The notes under the pieces were generated by a model. That model ran no database searches. It was not told where the DNA came from and saw only the letters and a list, made by a program, of their open reading frames with translations. Positions 1-8,135 of a stretch of 22,179 nt of DNA are shown one piece after another (the stretch's first letter is position 1; each line of letters opens with the position of its first letter). The stretch covers positions 1-22,179 of the forward strand of contig CAKTGS010000028.1 of assembly GCA_934561485.1 (NCBI GenBank), given 5' to 3'. Made by a program: the position numbers and the translations under genes. Source of the DNA: an uncultured Faecalibacterium sp. GTDB lineage: Bacteria > Bacillota > Clostridia > Oscillospirales > Ruminococcaceae.

Positions 1-111
1 TTTCTGTGGGTGCTGACCCGCGCAAAAGACCACCGCCTGAAACGCCTGGCCACCCTGCTGCGCGGCGTGGCGCAGGGGCTGGTGTTCCGCCCGCAGCAGG
101 AAATGATTTAA
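1..111 (+). CDS. C-terminal end of a probable glycosyltransferase (partial)
   Basis: An open frame enters from the left edge and ends at a TAA at 109-111, giving the last 36 residues. They are basic and helical (for example RAKDHRLKRLATLLRG near the start, then GLVFRP). This resembles the C-terminal tail of GT2-type glycosyltransferases, where a 'lrG...gl' helix follows the catalytic domain. No catalytic residues are in the window, so the family call is inferred from the tail and from the neighbouring glycosyltransferase and teichoic-acid genes. The next gene starts 27 bases downstream on the same strand, so this is probably an upstream member of the same surface-polymer operon. Confidence 0.5.
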   Translation, partial: FLWVLTRAKDHRLKRLATLLRGVAQGLVFRPQQEMI

Positions 112-138
112 TTCCAAAAAAGAGAGGACAGGATCGTT

Positions 139-1218
139 TTGTATGACGTGAGCTGTGATGAGAAGCCTTTGCAGATCAGCGTGGTCATTCCGGTTTACAA
201 TGTGGCGGCTTATCTGGCATCTTGTGTGCAAAGTCTGCTGGCACAAACGCTGCCCCCTGCTGCGATCCTTTTGGTGGATGACGGCAGCACCGATGGCAGC
301 GGGCAGCTTTGCGACCAGCTGCAGCTGCAGCATCCGGAAAGCATCCGTGTACTGCACCAACCCAACCAGGGGGTCAGCAGGGCGCGCAACACTGGAATGC
401 AGGCGGTAAAAACAGAATATCTGACGTTTGTGGACCCGGATGACTGGCTGGAACCGGACATGCTCCGGCAGATGGCAGCCGCACTTGCAGGGACCGGGGC
501 GCAGGCTGCGTTCTGCGGGTTTGCAGAGCGCTTTTGCGATGCCCAAAAAGAGGACATTCTGCACCAGCCCGCCGCACAAGGAGTCGTAACCGGTGCGGAG
601 GCACTTTACCAGTGCCTGAATGGCATTGGCAAAGGCTATTTTTCGGCGGTCTGGGGCAAGATGTTCCGCACCGATGCGCTGTATGGGCCGGAGCAGACCC
701 TGCTTTTGATGCAGGAAGGCTGTGCCATTTCCGAAGATGAACTGTGGCTGACGCAGCTGCTGCCAAAACTGGAAACTGTGGTGCTGCTCCCTCGGCCATT
801 TTACAACTGGCGCCAGCGAACAGGAAGCGCCCTGCATACAGCGGGCGCTTTTTCTGCCAAATGGTATTCTTCGCTTGCAGCAAAAAAGCAGATCAATGAG
901 TTGCTGAAAGCGGACAGCCGATTTGCCGGTTTGGTGGATGCTAAACTTTATGCCGACCTTTCGCACCTTTTCTGGCAGGCTTACTGCAGTGGCGCGCAGC
1001 AGGACTACCGCTATTTCCGCAGGGAACTTGCACCCTACAAAAAAGCGTTTTACCGCAGCAAAGAGTTCTCCCGCGCGAGAAAACTGAAAACTGCGGTAAT
1101 GGATATTATGATCTTTCTGCACCTGCCCAAGAGCTGGATGGAGACTTTGGGCAATTTTACCGCACTGGAACTGAAGCGGAAACTACGCAGAAAGCAACGC
1201 GGAACTCAGGAAGAATAA
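139..1218 (+). CDS. Glycosyltransferase family 2 (GT-A fold)
   Basis: A 359-residue inverting-type GT2 enzyme, expected to transfer a sugar from a nucleotide-sugar donor on the cytoplasmic face during surface polysaccharide assembly. Visible motifs are the N-terminal VVIPVYN (residues 15-21), DDGSTD (47-52) for nucleotide binding, and DPDDW (99-103) as the DXD-type metal site. The C-terminal third is basic with aromatic clusters, as in membrane-associated GT2 enzymes. The start is a TTG at 139 with AGAGAGGA at 121-128; the only nearby in-frame alternative is GTG at 148, and both precede the first beta strand. It lies between another probable glycosyltransferase and a TagD-like gene (17-base gap). 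Donor and acceptor sugars cannot be read from the sequence. Confidence 0.88.
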   Translation: MYDVSCDEKPLQISVVIPVYNVAAYLASCVQSLLAQTLPPAAILLVDDGSTDGSGQLCDQLQLQHPESIRVLHQPNQGVSRARNTGMQAVKTEYLTFVDPDDWLEPDMLRQMAAALAGTGAQAAFCGFAERFCDAQKEDILHQPAAQGVVTGAEALYQCLNGIGKGYFSAVWGKMFRTDALYGPEQTLLLMQEGCAISEDELWLTQLLPKLETVVLLPRPFYNWRQRTGSALHTAGAFSAKWYSSLAAKKQINELLKADSRFAGLVDAKLYADLSHLFWQAYCSGAQQDYRYFRRELAPYKKAFYRSKEFSRARKLKTAVMDIMIFLHLPKSWMETLGNFTALELKRKLRRKQRGTQEE

Positions 1219-1235
1219 GATGGAGGAAAACAACA

Positions 1236-1631
1236 ATGAAGCGTGTGATCACATATGGTACCTTTGATCTGCTGCATTACGGCCACATCGAGCTGCTGCG
1301 GCGCGCAAAGGAACTGGGCGATTACCTGATCGTGGCAGTGTCCACGGATGAATTCAACTGGAACGAAAAGGGCAAAAAGTGCTATTTCAGCTACGAAAAA
1401 CGAAAAAAAATGCTGGAAGCCGTTCGTTATGTCGATTTGGTGATTCCGGAGACCTGCTGGGATCAGAAGCGTACCGATGTGAAAAAGTATTTTGTGGATA
1501 CTTTTGTAATGGGCGATGACTGGGCAGGAAAATTCGATTTTCTCGAGGAAGAAGGCTGCAAAGTGGTCTATCTGCCTCGCACGCCGGAAATTTCTACCAC
1601 GCAGATCAAGCACGAACTGGCAGAAAACTAA
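1236..1631 (+). CDS. tagD: Glycerol-3-phosphate cytidylyltransferase (TagD/TarD-like)
   Basis: A 131-residue protein, the usual length of TagD. It should make CDP-glycerol from sn-glycerol 3-phosphate and CTP, the activated precursor of glycerol-phosphate teichoic acids. The cytidylyltransferase signatures are present: TYGTFDLLHYGH (6-17, with the HxGH motif HYGH at 14-17) and RTPEISTTQIK (115-125, matching the RTxGISTT signature with Glu in place of the usual Gly). The ATG follows a GGAGG Shine-Dalgarno about 8 bases upstream. The next gene begins 14 bases after its stop and has a CDP-glycerol-using domain, so substrate supply and use are adjacent. A related nucleotidyltransferase using another alcohol phosphate is possible but less likely given that neighbour. 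Confidence 0.9.
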   Translation: MKRVITYGTFDLLHYGHIELLRRAKELGDYLIVAVSTDEFNWNEKGKKCYFSYEKRKKMLEAVRYVDLVIPETCWDQKRTDVKKYFVDTFVMGDDWAGKFDFLEEEGCKVVYLPRTPEISTTQIKHELAEN

Positions 1632-1645
1632 AAGGGCGGGGAATC

Positions 1646-4048
1646 ATGAATTTAAGAAAAATTGACGATACATACAAGCTTTTCCGGCTGCGGTTCCGGC
1701 AGGCAAGAAAATACAGCAAGATTTACCGGTATTATTATAACAGCAGTGTAAACCCCAAAATGGTCTTTATCGAATCGCGGAACGGCAGAGACATTGCGGG
1801 CAACATGCTGCGCATTCTGCTCGAAATCCGTGCACAGTACGGCAGCGAGTACCGCATTATCACGGCAGTGCGCAGGGAATGCATGGATGCAATCAAAGGC
1901 ATTGTCAAGGCCTATCATCTGGACGATGTGAAGATCTGCGAGTACGAGAGCACCGAGTACTTCAAGTATCTATGGCAGGCAAAGTACCTATTCAACGATA
2001 TGACGTTCCCGACCTGTTTCATCAAAAAGCCGGAACAGGTGTGCACCAACACTTGGCATGGCACGCCGCTCAAGATGATGGGTAAGTACAGCGCTTCGGA
2101 CTGCGACAAAATGGCAAACGTCCAGCGCAACCTGCTGTTTTCGGATTACTTTGTGGTGCCCAATACCTACTACGAAGACAAAATGTGCACCGCCTATGAC
2201 ATGAACGGCCTGTACCGCGGCAAAATTCTGCACGAGGGCTATCCGCGCAACGCAATTTTCTTCGATGCTAAAATGCGGCAGGAGACCCGCGCCCGCTATA
2301 ACCTGGACGGCAAAAAGGTCTACATCTACATGCCGACCTTCCGCGAGCAGGGAAGCAGCCATCAGGACGATGCCCAGAAGGAAGCACTGCTCCAGTATTT
2401 TGAAGTTCTGGATAAGCGCCTGCAGGACGATGAAGTGTTCTACGTCAAGCTGCACTATTTTGTGCGCGAAGGCATGGACCTGTCCGCTTTCTGCCACATT
2501 GTGGATTTTCCCACCGGCATTGAGACCTACGAGTTCCTGAATACTGCAGACTGCCTGATAACGGATTATTCCAGCGTGTTCTATGATTTTGCCAACACCG
2601 GCCGCAAGATCATCCGCTTTGTCTATGACGAAGAGGTTTACAACCACAATCGTGGCCAGTACGAGCAGCCGGTGGAGCTGCCTTTCCCCAAGGTGTACAC
2701 CGCCGAGGAACTGGCAGAGGAACTGCACAAGCCCGCCAACTATGACGATGCAGCGTTCCGCGCCATGTACGACACCTTTGATAACCGCGATGCCGCCAAC
2801 AAGCTGGTGCGCCATATCATCGGCGGCGAGAAGTGCTGCGAGGAAGCTTCGCTGCAAAGCCCGAAGGAAAAGGTGCTGGTCTACGGCGGCAATCTGGCGC
2901 TCAATGGCATCACGACTAGCCTGCGCAGCCTGATGGGTTATATTCAGGACGACAGAGAATATTACATCTGCTGGAGCCAGAATGCAGTGTGGGGCAAACC
3001 GGAAAATCTGCAGCGCGTGAAGAACAGCAGGATACTTGGCATATCCGGCGAAGTTGCCATGACCATGCAGGAGGAGATTGCAAAAATCTTCTACTATAAG
3101 TGCAACAAAGAATCGGCATGGGTGCACAAGCAGCTCAAGCGTATGTACGAGCGCGAAAACATGCGGTGGTTCGGTGCACTGGACTTTTCTACGTATATTC
3201 AGTTTAACGGCTACGATAAAATGATCATTGGTATGTTCCAGTACGCAAAGGGCTGCAGGATCATTTTTGCACACAGCGATATGGTACAGGAATGTGAAAG
3301 TGGACGAAATCACTATCTGACCTGTCGGACTGCTTATCAAAACTATGATAAGGTTGCAGCGGTTGCTGATTGTGTGGTAGATACGGTCGTGGCTATTTCT
3401 GGAAGGAAAGACAATGTTGTGGTGGTCGAAAATGTTCACGACTACAAAAAGATTCGCTACAATGCCGAAAAGAAGATCTGCTATCAGCCCAAGACCGCTG
3501 TTACCTGCGGCTATCCCGGCGGCCTGAACGAATTTATGGAAAAGCATTCGCTCCGTGTGATTACGATTGGCCGTTTCTCGGCCGAGAAAGACCATGATAA
3601 ACTGATCGAGGCATTTGAGCGGTTCCACATCAACCATCCGGAATCAGGCCTTATCATCATCGGGGGGCCTGGCCCGCTGTACAATAAAACGCTGGCCCGC
3701 ATTGCGAATAGTGCCTGTTGGCAGGATATCGTAGTCATCCACGAGATCAACAATCCCATGCCTATCCTCAAGCAGTGCAATGTTTTTGTTCTGTCCTCGA
3801 ATTATGAATCTCTGGGATTGGTTCTGCTGGAAGCGGCAACCCTTGGTGTGCCGGAAATTGCGGCAAAATGCCCGGCCACAGAGCTGCTGATGAATACCTA
3901 CAAAGGCGGCTATCTGGCCGAAAATTCCGTTGATGGTCTGTACGAAGGTCTGGAAGCTTACCTGCGCGGCGAGGTTGGCACCATGAAAATTGATTGGAAG
4001 CAGTACAACGAGCAGGCTGTTGCACAGTTCGAAAGCCTGTTTGGCTGA
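1646..4048 (+). CDS. Bifunctional CDP-glycerol glycerophosphotransferase / GT4 glycosyltransferase fusion
   Basis: An 800-residue two-domain enzyme. Residues about 1-395 match the TagB/TagF-type glycerophosphotransferase fold: NTWHGTPLK (135-143), HEGYPR (196-201), MPTFRE (about 229-234) and LITDYSSVFYDF (304-315), the CDP-glycerol-binding and catalytic motifs. A short charged linker leads to a GT-B glycosyltransferase (about 408-800), with a Rossmann-like start (KVLVYGGN), the GT4 strand VITIGRFSAEKDHDKL (about 637-652) and the EX7E motif ESLGLVLLE (about 722-730). It could add both a glycosyl and a glycerol-phosphate unit to a growing polymer; this is inference. GTs fused to TagF-like domains are known from teichoic-acid-type capsule polymerases. 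The start follows a GGGCGGGG-type site (AAAGGGCGGGG) ten or so bases upstream. Confidence 0.85.
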   Translation: MNLRKIDDTYKLFRLRFRQARKYSKIYRYYYNSSVNPKMVFIESRNGRDIAGNMLRILLEIRAQYGSEYRIITAVRRECMDAIKGIVKAYHLDDVKICEYESTEYFKYLWQAKYLFNDMTFPTCFIKKPEQVCTNTWHGTPLKMMGKYSASDCDKMANVQRNLLFSDYFVVPNTYYEDKMCTAYDMNGLYRGKILHEGYPRNAIFFDAKMRQETRARYNLDGKKVYIYMPTFREQGSSHQDDAQKEALLQYFEVLDKRLQDDEVFYVKLHYFVREGMDLSAFCHIVDFPTGIETYEFLNTADCLITDYSSVFYDFANTGRKIIRFVYDEEVYNHNRGQYEQPVELPFPKVYTAEELAEELHKPANYDDAAFRAMYDTFDNRDAANKLVRHIIGGEKCCEEASLQSPKEKVLVYGGNLALNGITTSLRSLMGYIQDDREYYICWSQNAVWGKPENLQRVKNSRILGISGEVAMTMQEEIAKIFYYKCNKESAWVHKQLKRMYERENMRWFGALDFSTYIQFNGYDKMIIGMFQYAKGCRIIFAHSDMVQECESGRNHYLTCRTAYQNYDKVAAVADCVVDTVVAISGRKDNVVVVENVHDYKKIRYNAEKKICYQPKTAVTCGYPGGLNEFMEKHSLRVITIGRFSAEKDHDKLIEAFERFHINHPESGLIIIGGPGPLYNKTLARIANSACWQDIVVIHEINNPMPILKQCNVFVLSSNYESLGLVLLEAATLGVPEIAAKCPATELLMNTYKGGYLAENSVDGLYEGLEAYLRGEVGTMKIDWKQYNEQAVAQFESLFG

Positions 4049-4082
4049 TACGGGCGGCACCACGCCGCAGATTTGAATTTAC

Positions 4083-4088
4083 AGGAAG
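4083..4088 (+). promoter_or_regulatory. Ribosome binding site that fixes the tagG-like start
   Basis: AGGAAG lies 8 bases before the ATG at 4097. An in-frame TTG at 4073 would add eight residues but lacks a well-placed Shine-Dalgarno, so the ATG is preferred. Confidence 0.65.
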
Positions 4089-4096
4089 AAAAAACA

Positions 4097-4864
4097 ATGC
4101 TGAACAAATATCTGAAATACCGCTTCATGTTTGAAGAGCTTGTCAAGCGCGACTTTAAGCAGAAATATAAGCGTACTGTGCTGGGTATGGCATGGAGCGT
4201 GCTTTCACCGTTGCTGCAGCTGCTGGTGATGCGCGTTGTGTTTACGCAGTTTTTCGGGCGCAGTACACCGCACTACACCACCTATTTGTTCTGCGGAAAC
4301 CTTGTTTACAGCTATTTCCGCGAGTCCACAAACGGCGGCATGAACAGCCTGATGGGCAATGCACGCATTTTCAGCAAGATCAATGTGCCGAAGTACATGT
4401 TCCTGCTGTCCAAAAATGTTTCGGCATTGATCAATTTTGGCCTGACGCTGTGCGTGTTCTTTGTGTTTGCGCTGATCGATGGCGTGAGCTTTGGCGTTCA
4501 TTTTCTGGCGCTGCTGTATCCCATCCTTTGTCTTGTGGTGTTCAATATCGGCATGGGTCTTGTACTGAGCGCGATGTTCGTGTTCTTCCGCGATACCAGC
4601 TACCTGTACGATGTTTTTACCATGCTGCTCATGTACATGTCCGCCATCTTTTATACAGTGGACAATTATTCTCCCTTATTGCAGCGGTTGTTTTTGTGCA
4701 ATCCGGTATATTGCTATATCAAGTATTTTCGTGTGATAGTGTTAAACGGTAGCATTCCATCGCCGGGTTTTCATCTGCTGTGTGCGTTCTACGCACTGGC
4801 TGCAGTGTGCGTGGGTGCATTGGTGTATAAGCGGAACAATCAGAAGTTCCTGTATTATGTATAA
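4097..4864 (+). CDS. tagG: ABC-2 type polysaccharide/teichoic acid exporter permease (TagG-like)
   Basis: A 255-residue integral membrane protein, typical in length for TagG, Wzm and RfbA permeases. The N-terminus (LVKRDFKQKYKRTVLGMAW) is the basic amphipathic segment characteristic of ABC-2 polysaccharide permeases. About six hydrophobic segments follow (for example LSPLLQLLVMRVVF, LINFGLTLCVFFVFALI, YPILCLVVFNIGMGLVLSAM). It should form the membrane channel that flips the finished polymer outward, driven by the ATPase encoded 11 bases downstream. The gene starts 48 bases after the fusion enzyme. Its 3' part (about 4640-4860) is visibly more AT-rich than the adjacent ATPase gene. Confidence 0.88.
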   Translation: MLNKYLKYRFMFEELVKRDFKQKYKRTVLGMAWSVLSPLLQLLVMRVVFTQFFGRSTPHYTTYLFCGNLVYSYFRESTNGGMNSLMGNARIFSKINVPKYMFLLSKNVSALINFGLTLCVFFVFALIDGVSFGVHFLALLYPILCLVVFNIGMGLVLSAMFVFFRDTSYLYDVFTMLLMYMSAIFYTVDNYSPLLQRLFLCNPVYCYIKYFRVIVLNGSIPSPGFHLLCAFYALAAVCVGALVYKRNNQKFLYYV

Positions 4865-4875
4865 GGAGGGATACC

Positions 4876-5832
4876 ATGGCGATCATTGAAGCAAAAGGTG
4901 TATCCATCCGATACATGACCGGCGACTTCAAGGACATCGGCCTGAAGGAATATGTGGTGCGATGCCTGTCGGGTAAATATCATGTCACCGAGTTCTGGGC
5001 CGACAAAAACGTGTCCTTTGCGCTGGAAAAGGGCGATATGCTGGGCATCATCGGTTCCAACGGCGCAGGCAAGAGTACCCTGCTCAAGGCTGTTTCCGGC
5101 ATCATGGTGCCCACGGAGGGCCACATGGAGATCCACGGCAGCGTGGCCGCTCTGCTGGAACTGGCCAGCGGCTTTGACCCAGAGCTGACCGTACAGGAGA
5201 ACACCTATCTGCGCGGTGCTCTGCTGGGCTACACCCGCAAGTTCATGGACGAAAAGTATGAGGAAATCATCGACTTTGCCGAGCTGCAGAACTTCCAGGA
5301 CCGGCCCTTCAAGCAGCTTTCCAGCGGCATGAAGAGCCGCCTGGCATTCTCCATTGCCTGCCTGGTCAACCCGGACATCCTCATTCTGGACGAGGTGCTG
5401 AGCGTGGGCGATGGCGCGTTCCGCAAAAAGAGCGGCAACAAAATGAAAGAGATTTTGAACGGAGGCGTTACAGGCATTTTGGTGTCTCACTCGGTGCCGC
5501 AGGTGCGCGAGCTGTGCAATAAGATCCTGTGGCTGGACCACGGCAGGGAGATTGCCTTCACCGATGAGGTGGAGCTGTACTGCGATGCCTACGAGGAATT
5601 CCTTGCAACCAAGAAGCTGCCCCAAAACGGGCAGGATGTACACAAGTTAGCCGAAGGCTACAAGATGCGAGCCGAGACCGAGCGCAAGGAGAAGCTTGCC
5701 AAGAGCCTGCAGAATGCCCAGAAGGAAGCCAAACGCACCGATATGAGCGAGGATGTGGTGAATGCCGCTGTCAACATCCTGCGCGAGTACCGCCCCGACC
5801 TGCTGGCCGCCCCGCCCGCAGACGAAATCTGA
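4876..5832 (+). CDS. tagH: ABC transporter ATP-binding protein, teichoic acid/polysaccharide export (TagH-like)
   Basis: A 318-residue ATPase partner of the upstream permease. It has Walker A GSNGAGKST (60-68), signature LSSGMKSRLAFS (148-159), Walker B ILILDEVLSVGD (168-179) and the H-loop His in LVSHS (about 205). The SSGMKSRLAFS signature and LSVGD after Walker B are typical of the TagH/Wzt/RfbE export group. After the ATPase core, about 75 residues form a charged, probably helical tail (251-318) without an obvious carbohydrate-binding or peptidoglycan-binding domain. GGAGGG lies just before the ATG. It is the last gene of the operon, followed 11 bases later by a strong terminator. Confidence 0.9.
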   Translation: MAIIEAKGVSIRYMTGDFKDIGLKEYVVRCLSGKYHVTEFWADKNVSFALEKGDMLGIIGSNGAGKSTLLKAVSGIMVPTEGHMEIHGSVAALLELASGFDPELTVQENTYLRGALLGYTRKFMDEKYEEIIDFAELQNFQDRPFKQLSSGMKSRLAFSIACLVNPDILILDEVLSVGDGAFRKKSGNKMKEILNGGVTGILVSHSVPQVRELCNKILWLDHGREIAFTDEVELYCDAYEEFLATKKLPQNGQDVHKLAEGYKMRAETERKEKLAKSLQNAQKEAKRTDMSEDVVNAAVNILREYRPDLLAAPPADEI

Positions 5833-5843
5833 TAAAACAATTC

Positions 5844-5897
5844 CCGGCCGCAGGAGAGAAAGCTGAAACACTCTCTCCTGCGGCCGGTTTCTTTTTT
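5844..5897 (+). terminator. Rho-independent terminator of the surface-polymer operon
   Basis: A 16-bp perfect stem (5844-5859 with 5872-5887, arm beginning CCGGCCGCAGG) with a 12-base loop, followed by TTTCTTTTTT at 5888-5897. It sits 11 bases after the tagH-like stop codon. Confidence 0.95.
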
Positions 5898-6059
5898 GCC
5901 CGGGCAGAGCGCGCACAGAACGCCATTGACCATGGTTTCAATTTCCATTCTTCCCGCAGAGCAAGCCGCCTTCCTGCGTACTCCCAGGGCGCTCTGAGGC
6001 GATGCAGAGCGCACCGTGCACCCGCCTGCTGTTCCGCTGTGGCAATCATCCTCAGCCAA
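5898..6059. other. Intergenic stretch between convergent operons, no gene recognised
   Basis: About 160 bases lie between the terminators of the convergent tagH-like and GAPDH genes. No credible coding frame with a ribosome site is seen. The one structure noted is an 8-bp inverted repeat, GCGCTCTG at 5989-5996 with CAGAGCGC at 6005-6012, with no T-run on either side. CAGAGCGC also occurs at about 5905. It may be only a GC-rich hairpin. Confidence 0.5.
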
Positions 6060-6106
6060 CAAAAAATCCCCCTGCCATCACGGTTGCCCGTAACAGCAGG
6101 GGGATT
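6060..6106 (-). terminator. Rho-independent terminator of the GAPDH gene
   Basis: Read on the minus strand, an 11-bp stem (6096-6106 with 6065-6075, AATCCCCCTGC / GCAGGGGGATT) is followed by a run of T (complement of A6061-6066). The 20-base loop can form a small inner stem (ACGG/CCGT). It begins about 30 bases after the GAPDH stop. Confidence 0.92.
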
Positions 6107-6136
6107 CTACTTACTTCAATTCAGAAGCAGAACTCA

Positions 6137-7168
6137 TTAGCAGTTCTCAGCGAAGTACTTAATGGTACGAACCATCTGAGAGGTGTAGGAGTTCTCGTTG
6201 TCGTACCAAGACACGACCTGAACCTGATAGGTGTCATCATCGATCTTAGCAACCATGGTCTGGGTTGCATCGAACAGAGAGCCGTAACGCATACCGATGA
6301 CGTCAGAAGAAACGATCAGGTCCTCGTTGTAGCCGAAGGACTCAGAGGTAGCAGCCTTCATAGCAGCGTTGATGGACTCCTTGGTGACGTCCTTGCCCTT
6401 GACAACGGCCACCAGGATGGTGGTGGAACCGGTGGGAACAGGCACACGCTGAGCAGAACCGATCAGCTTGCCGTTCAGCTCGGGGATGACCAGGCCAATG
6501 GCCTTAGCAGCGCCGGTGCTGTTGGGAACGATGTTCTGTGCGCCAGCACGTGCACGGCGCAGATCGCCCTTGCGCTGAGGACCATCCAGGATCATCTGAT
6601 CGCCGGTGTAAGCATGAACAGTGGTCATGATACCGGAGACGATGGGGTAGGTCTTGTTCAGGGTGTCGGCCATGGGAGCCAGGCAGTTGGTGGTGCAGGA
6701 AGCAGCGGAGATGACCTGATCCTCAGCGGTCAGGGTCTTCTCGTTGACGGAGTAGACGATGGTCTTCAGGTCGTTGCCTGCGGGAGCAGAGATAACGACC
6801 TTCTTAGCACCAGCCTGGATGTGAGCCATGCTCTTCTCCTTGCTGGTGTAGAAGCCGGTGCACTCCAGCACGACATCAACGTTCAGCTCGCCCCAGGGAG
6901 CATCCTTTGCGTCCTTGACAGCGTAGATCTTGATCTCCTTGCCGTCAACGATGATGGAATCCTCGGTAGCCTCAACAGTGTGCTTGCCTTCGCCGATCTT
7001 GCCGCAGAAAGAACCCTGAGCAGTATCGTACTTCAGCAGGTGAGCCAGCATCTTGGGGCTGGTCAGGTCGTTGATTGCAACAACCTCGTAACCCTCAGCA
7101 TCAAACATCTGACGGAATGCCAGACGACCAATACGACCGAAACCATTGATAGCAACTCTAACAGCCAT
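6137..7168 (-). CDS. gapA: Glyceraldehyde-3-phosphate dehydrogenase, type I
   Basis: A 343-residue enzyme that oxidises glyceraldehyde 3-phosphate to 1,3-bisphosphoglycerate with phosphate and NAD+ in glycolysis. The N-terminal NAD fold begins [11 protein letters not shown] (5-15). Asp34 in AINDL is the residue that favours NAD over NADP. The active-site Cys is C158 in [12 protein letters not shown] (154-165), and His185 in TVHAYTGDQ is the catalytic base. The C-terminal [13 protein letters not shown] is the usual substrate-fold signature. The ATG is preceded by AGGAGGT (7178-7184) at 9-base spacing. It is transcribed alone from its own promoter and ends in its own terminator. Codon use is strongly biased, as expected for a highly expressed gene. 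Confidence 0.98.
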   Translation of the reverse strand: MAVRVAINGFGRIGRLAFRQMFDAEGYEVVAINDLTSPKMLAHLLKYDTAQGSFCGKIGEGKHTVEATEDSIIVDGKEIKIYAVKDAKDAPWGELNVDVVLECTGFYTSKEKSMAHIQAGAKKVVISAPAGNDLKTIVYSVNEKTLTAEDQVISAASCTTNCLAPMADTLNKTYPIVSGIMTTVHAYTGDQMILDGPQRKGDLRRARAGAQNIVPNSTGAAKAIGLVIPELNGKLIGSAQRVPVPTGSTTILVAVVKGKDVTKESINAAMKAATSESFGYNEDLIVSSDVIGMRYGSLFDATQTMVAKIDDDTYQVQVVSWYDNENSYTSQMVRTIKYFAENC

Positions 7169-7225
7169 GTTAATAGTACCTCCTAATTGTTTTTACCCTT
7201 TTAACGGATAAATCACGGTACCTTT

Positions 7226-7254
7226 ATTGTAAACCAAAACGGGAAAAGTTTCAA
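7226..7254 (-). promoter_or_regulatory. Predicted promoter of gapA
   Basis: On the minus strand there is a -35 TTGAAA (7249-7254), a 17-base spacer and a -10 TACAAT (7226-7231). The predicted start lies near 7219, giving a leader of about 50 bases before the ATG at 7168. Confidence 0.88.
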
Positions 7255-7367
7255 GTATCTGCTAAAAATTTAACAACGCAATTTCATCTTTTTTGCTTTT
7301 GTACGATTTTATTGCATCCCGCGCGCCTGTTTTCAGCAATTGCGCCAATGGAGTGCCAGCTGCCCGT

Positions 7368-8135
7368 TCAGTGCTTTGCGGCCGCCGCACAGGCTGCGGC
7401 GCACACACCGCCCAGCGCGCCAATGCAGCACACCGCCAGCGAGGTGAGCAGTTCCGATGCACTGCCCTGCACGGCCAGCTGCACCGTCTGGGGCAGCTGC
7501 CAGCACAGGCACAGCGCAAAGGCCGCCAGCCCGGAGGCGCACAGTGCCTTGCCGTTGCCCGGCTCCGGCAGGTACAGCGCCCGTGCCAGTGCCGCCAGGA
7601 ACAGCAGCGCCGCCAGCATCTGCCACACCGCCGCTGTGGGGCCAACCCGGTGCCAGCTGGAACTGTTTTCCATAAAGCGCATCAGCACGTTCCAGTAAAA
7701 CAGCACGCTGCCCGCCACAGCCAGCGGCAGGCCGCCTGCCGGGGCCTGCCAGCGGCCCGCTGTAAGCCAGCGGCGGCACAGGCTGCTGAGCCAGACAGCG
7801 CACAGCACCTGCAGCACCACGCGCACCATATCTGCCAGACCGTTCACCGTCAGCAGCGCCTGCGCGGCCCCGCCGGCCAGCAGACAGACTGCCGCCGCAA
7901 AGGCCAGCACACCGGCCAGCGGGCATCGGCGGCACAGGTTTTCCGCCTTACCGGCGCAGTGCCGCCCAATGAGCACCGCCGCCAGCACGGCAATGCCCAG
8001 CGCGGCATAACGCCACCACACGCTTCCCACCGTACACAGCCCGGTGGCGGCATTGGTGGCAACGGCCAGGTCCACCCCGCGGGCAATGCCCACCAGGACG
8101 GACAAAAGAATACTCAGCAGCATCAAAAATTTCAT
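7368..8135 (-). CDS. Multi-pass membrane protein, function unknown
   Basis: A 255-residue, Ala/Leu/Cys-rich protein with about seven to eight hydrophobic segments, beginning with a membrane segment (MKFLMLLSILLSVLVG) and including YAALGIAVLAAVLIG, LAGVLAFAAAVCLLAGGAA, LLAALLFLAALARAL and a hydrophobic C-terminus. A Cys pair (LCRRCP) sits in a loop at about residues 67-71. I do not recognise the family. The ATG overlaps the citrate synthase stop by one base (TGATG at 8133-8137), so it is almost certainly translated by coupling from the citrate synthase message. A role in citrate or metabolite handling would be speculation. No T-tailed terminator is evident between its stop and the gapA promoter. 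Confidence 0.75.
   Translation of the reverse strand: MKFLMLLSILLSVLVGIARGVDLAVATNAATGLCTVGSVWWRYAALGIAVLAAVLIGRHCAGKAENLCRRCPLAGVLAFAAAVCLLAGGAAQALLTVNGLADMVRVVLQVLCAVWLSSLCRRWLTAGRWQAPAGGLPLAVAGSVLFYWNVLMRFMENSSSWHRVGPTAAVWQMLAALLFLAALARALYLPEPGNGKALCASGLAAFALCLCWQLPQTVQLAVQGSASELLTSLAVCCIGALGGVCAAACAAAAKH

Noticed and set aside
1988..3637. Minus-strand open frame of 549 codons inside the TagF-GT4 fusion gene
   Set aside because: It is antisense to a protein with intact motifs, has no ribosome site, and its His/Val/Ile-rich translation is typical of a reverse-complement shadow.
6002..7186. Plus-strand open frame opposite gapA
   Set aside because: It starts in the intergenic region, crosses the gapA terminator and translates to low-complexity sequence. 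It is antisense to a clear GAPDH.
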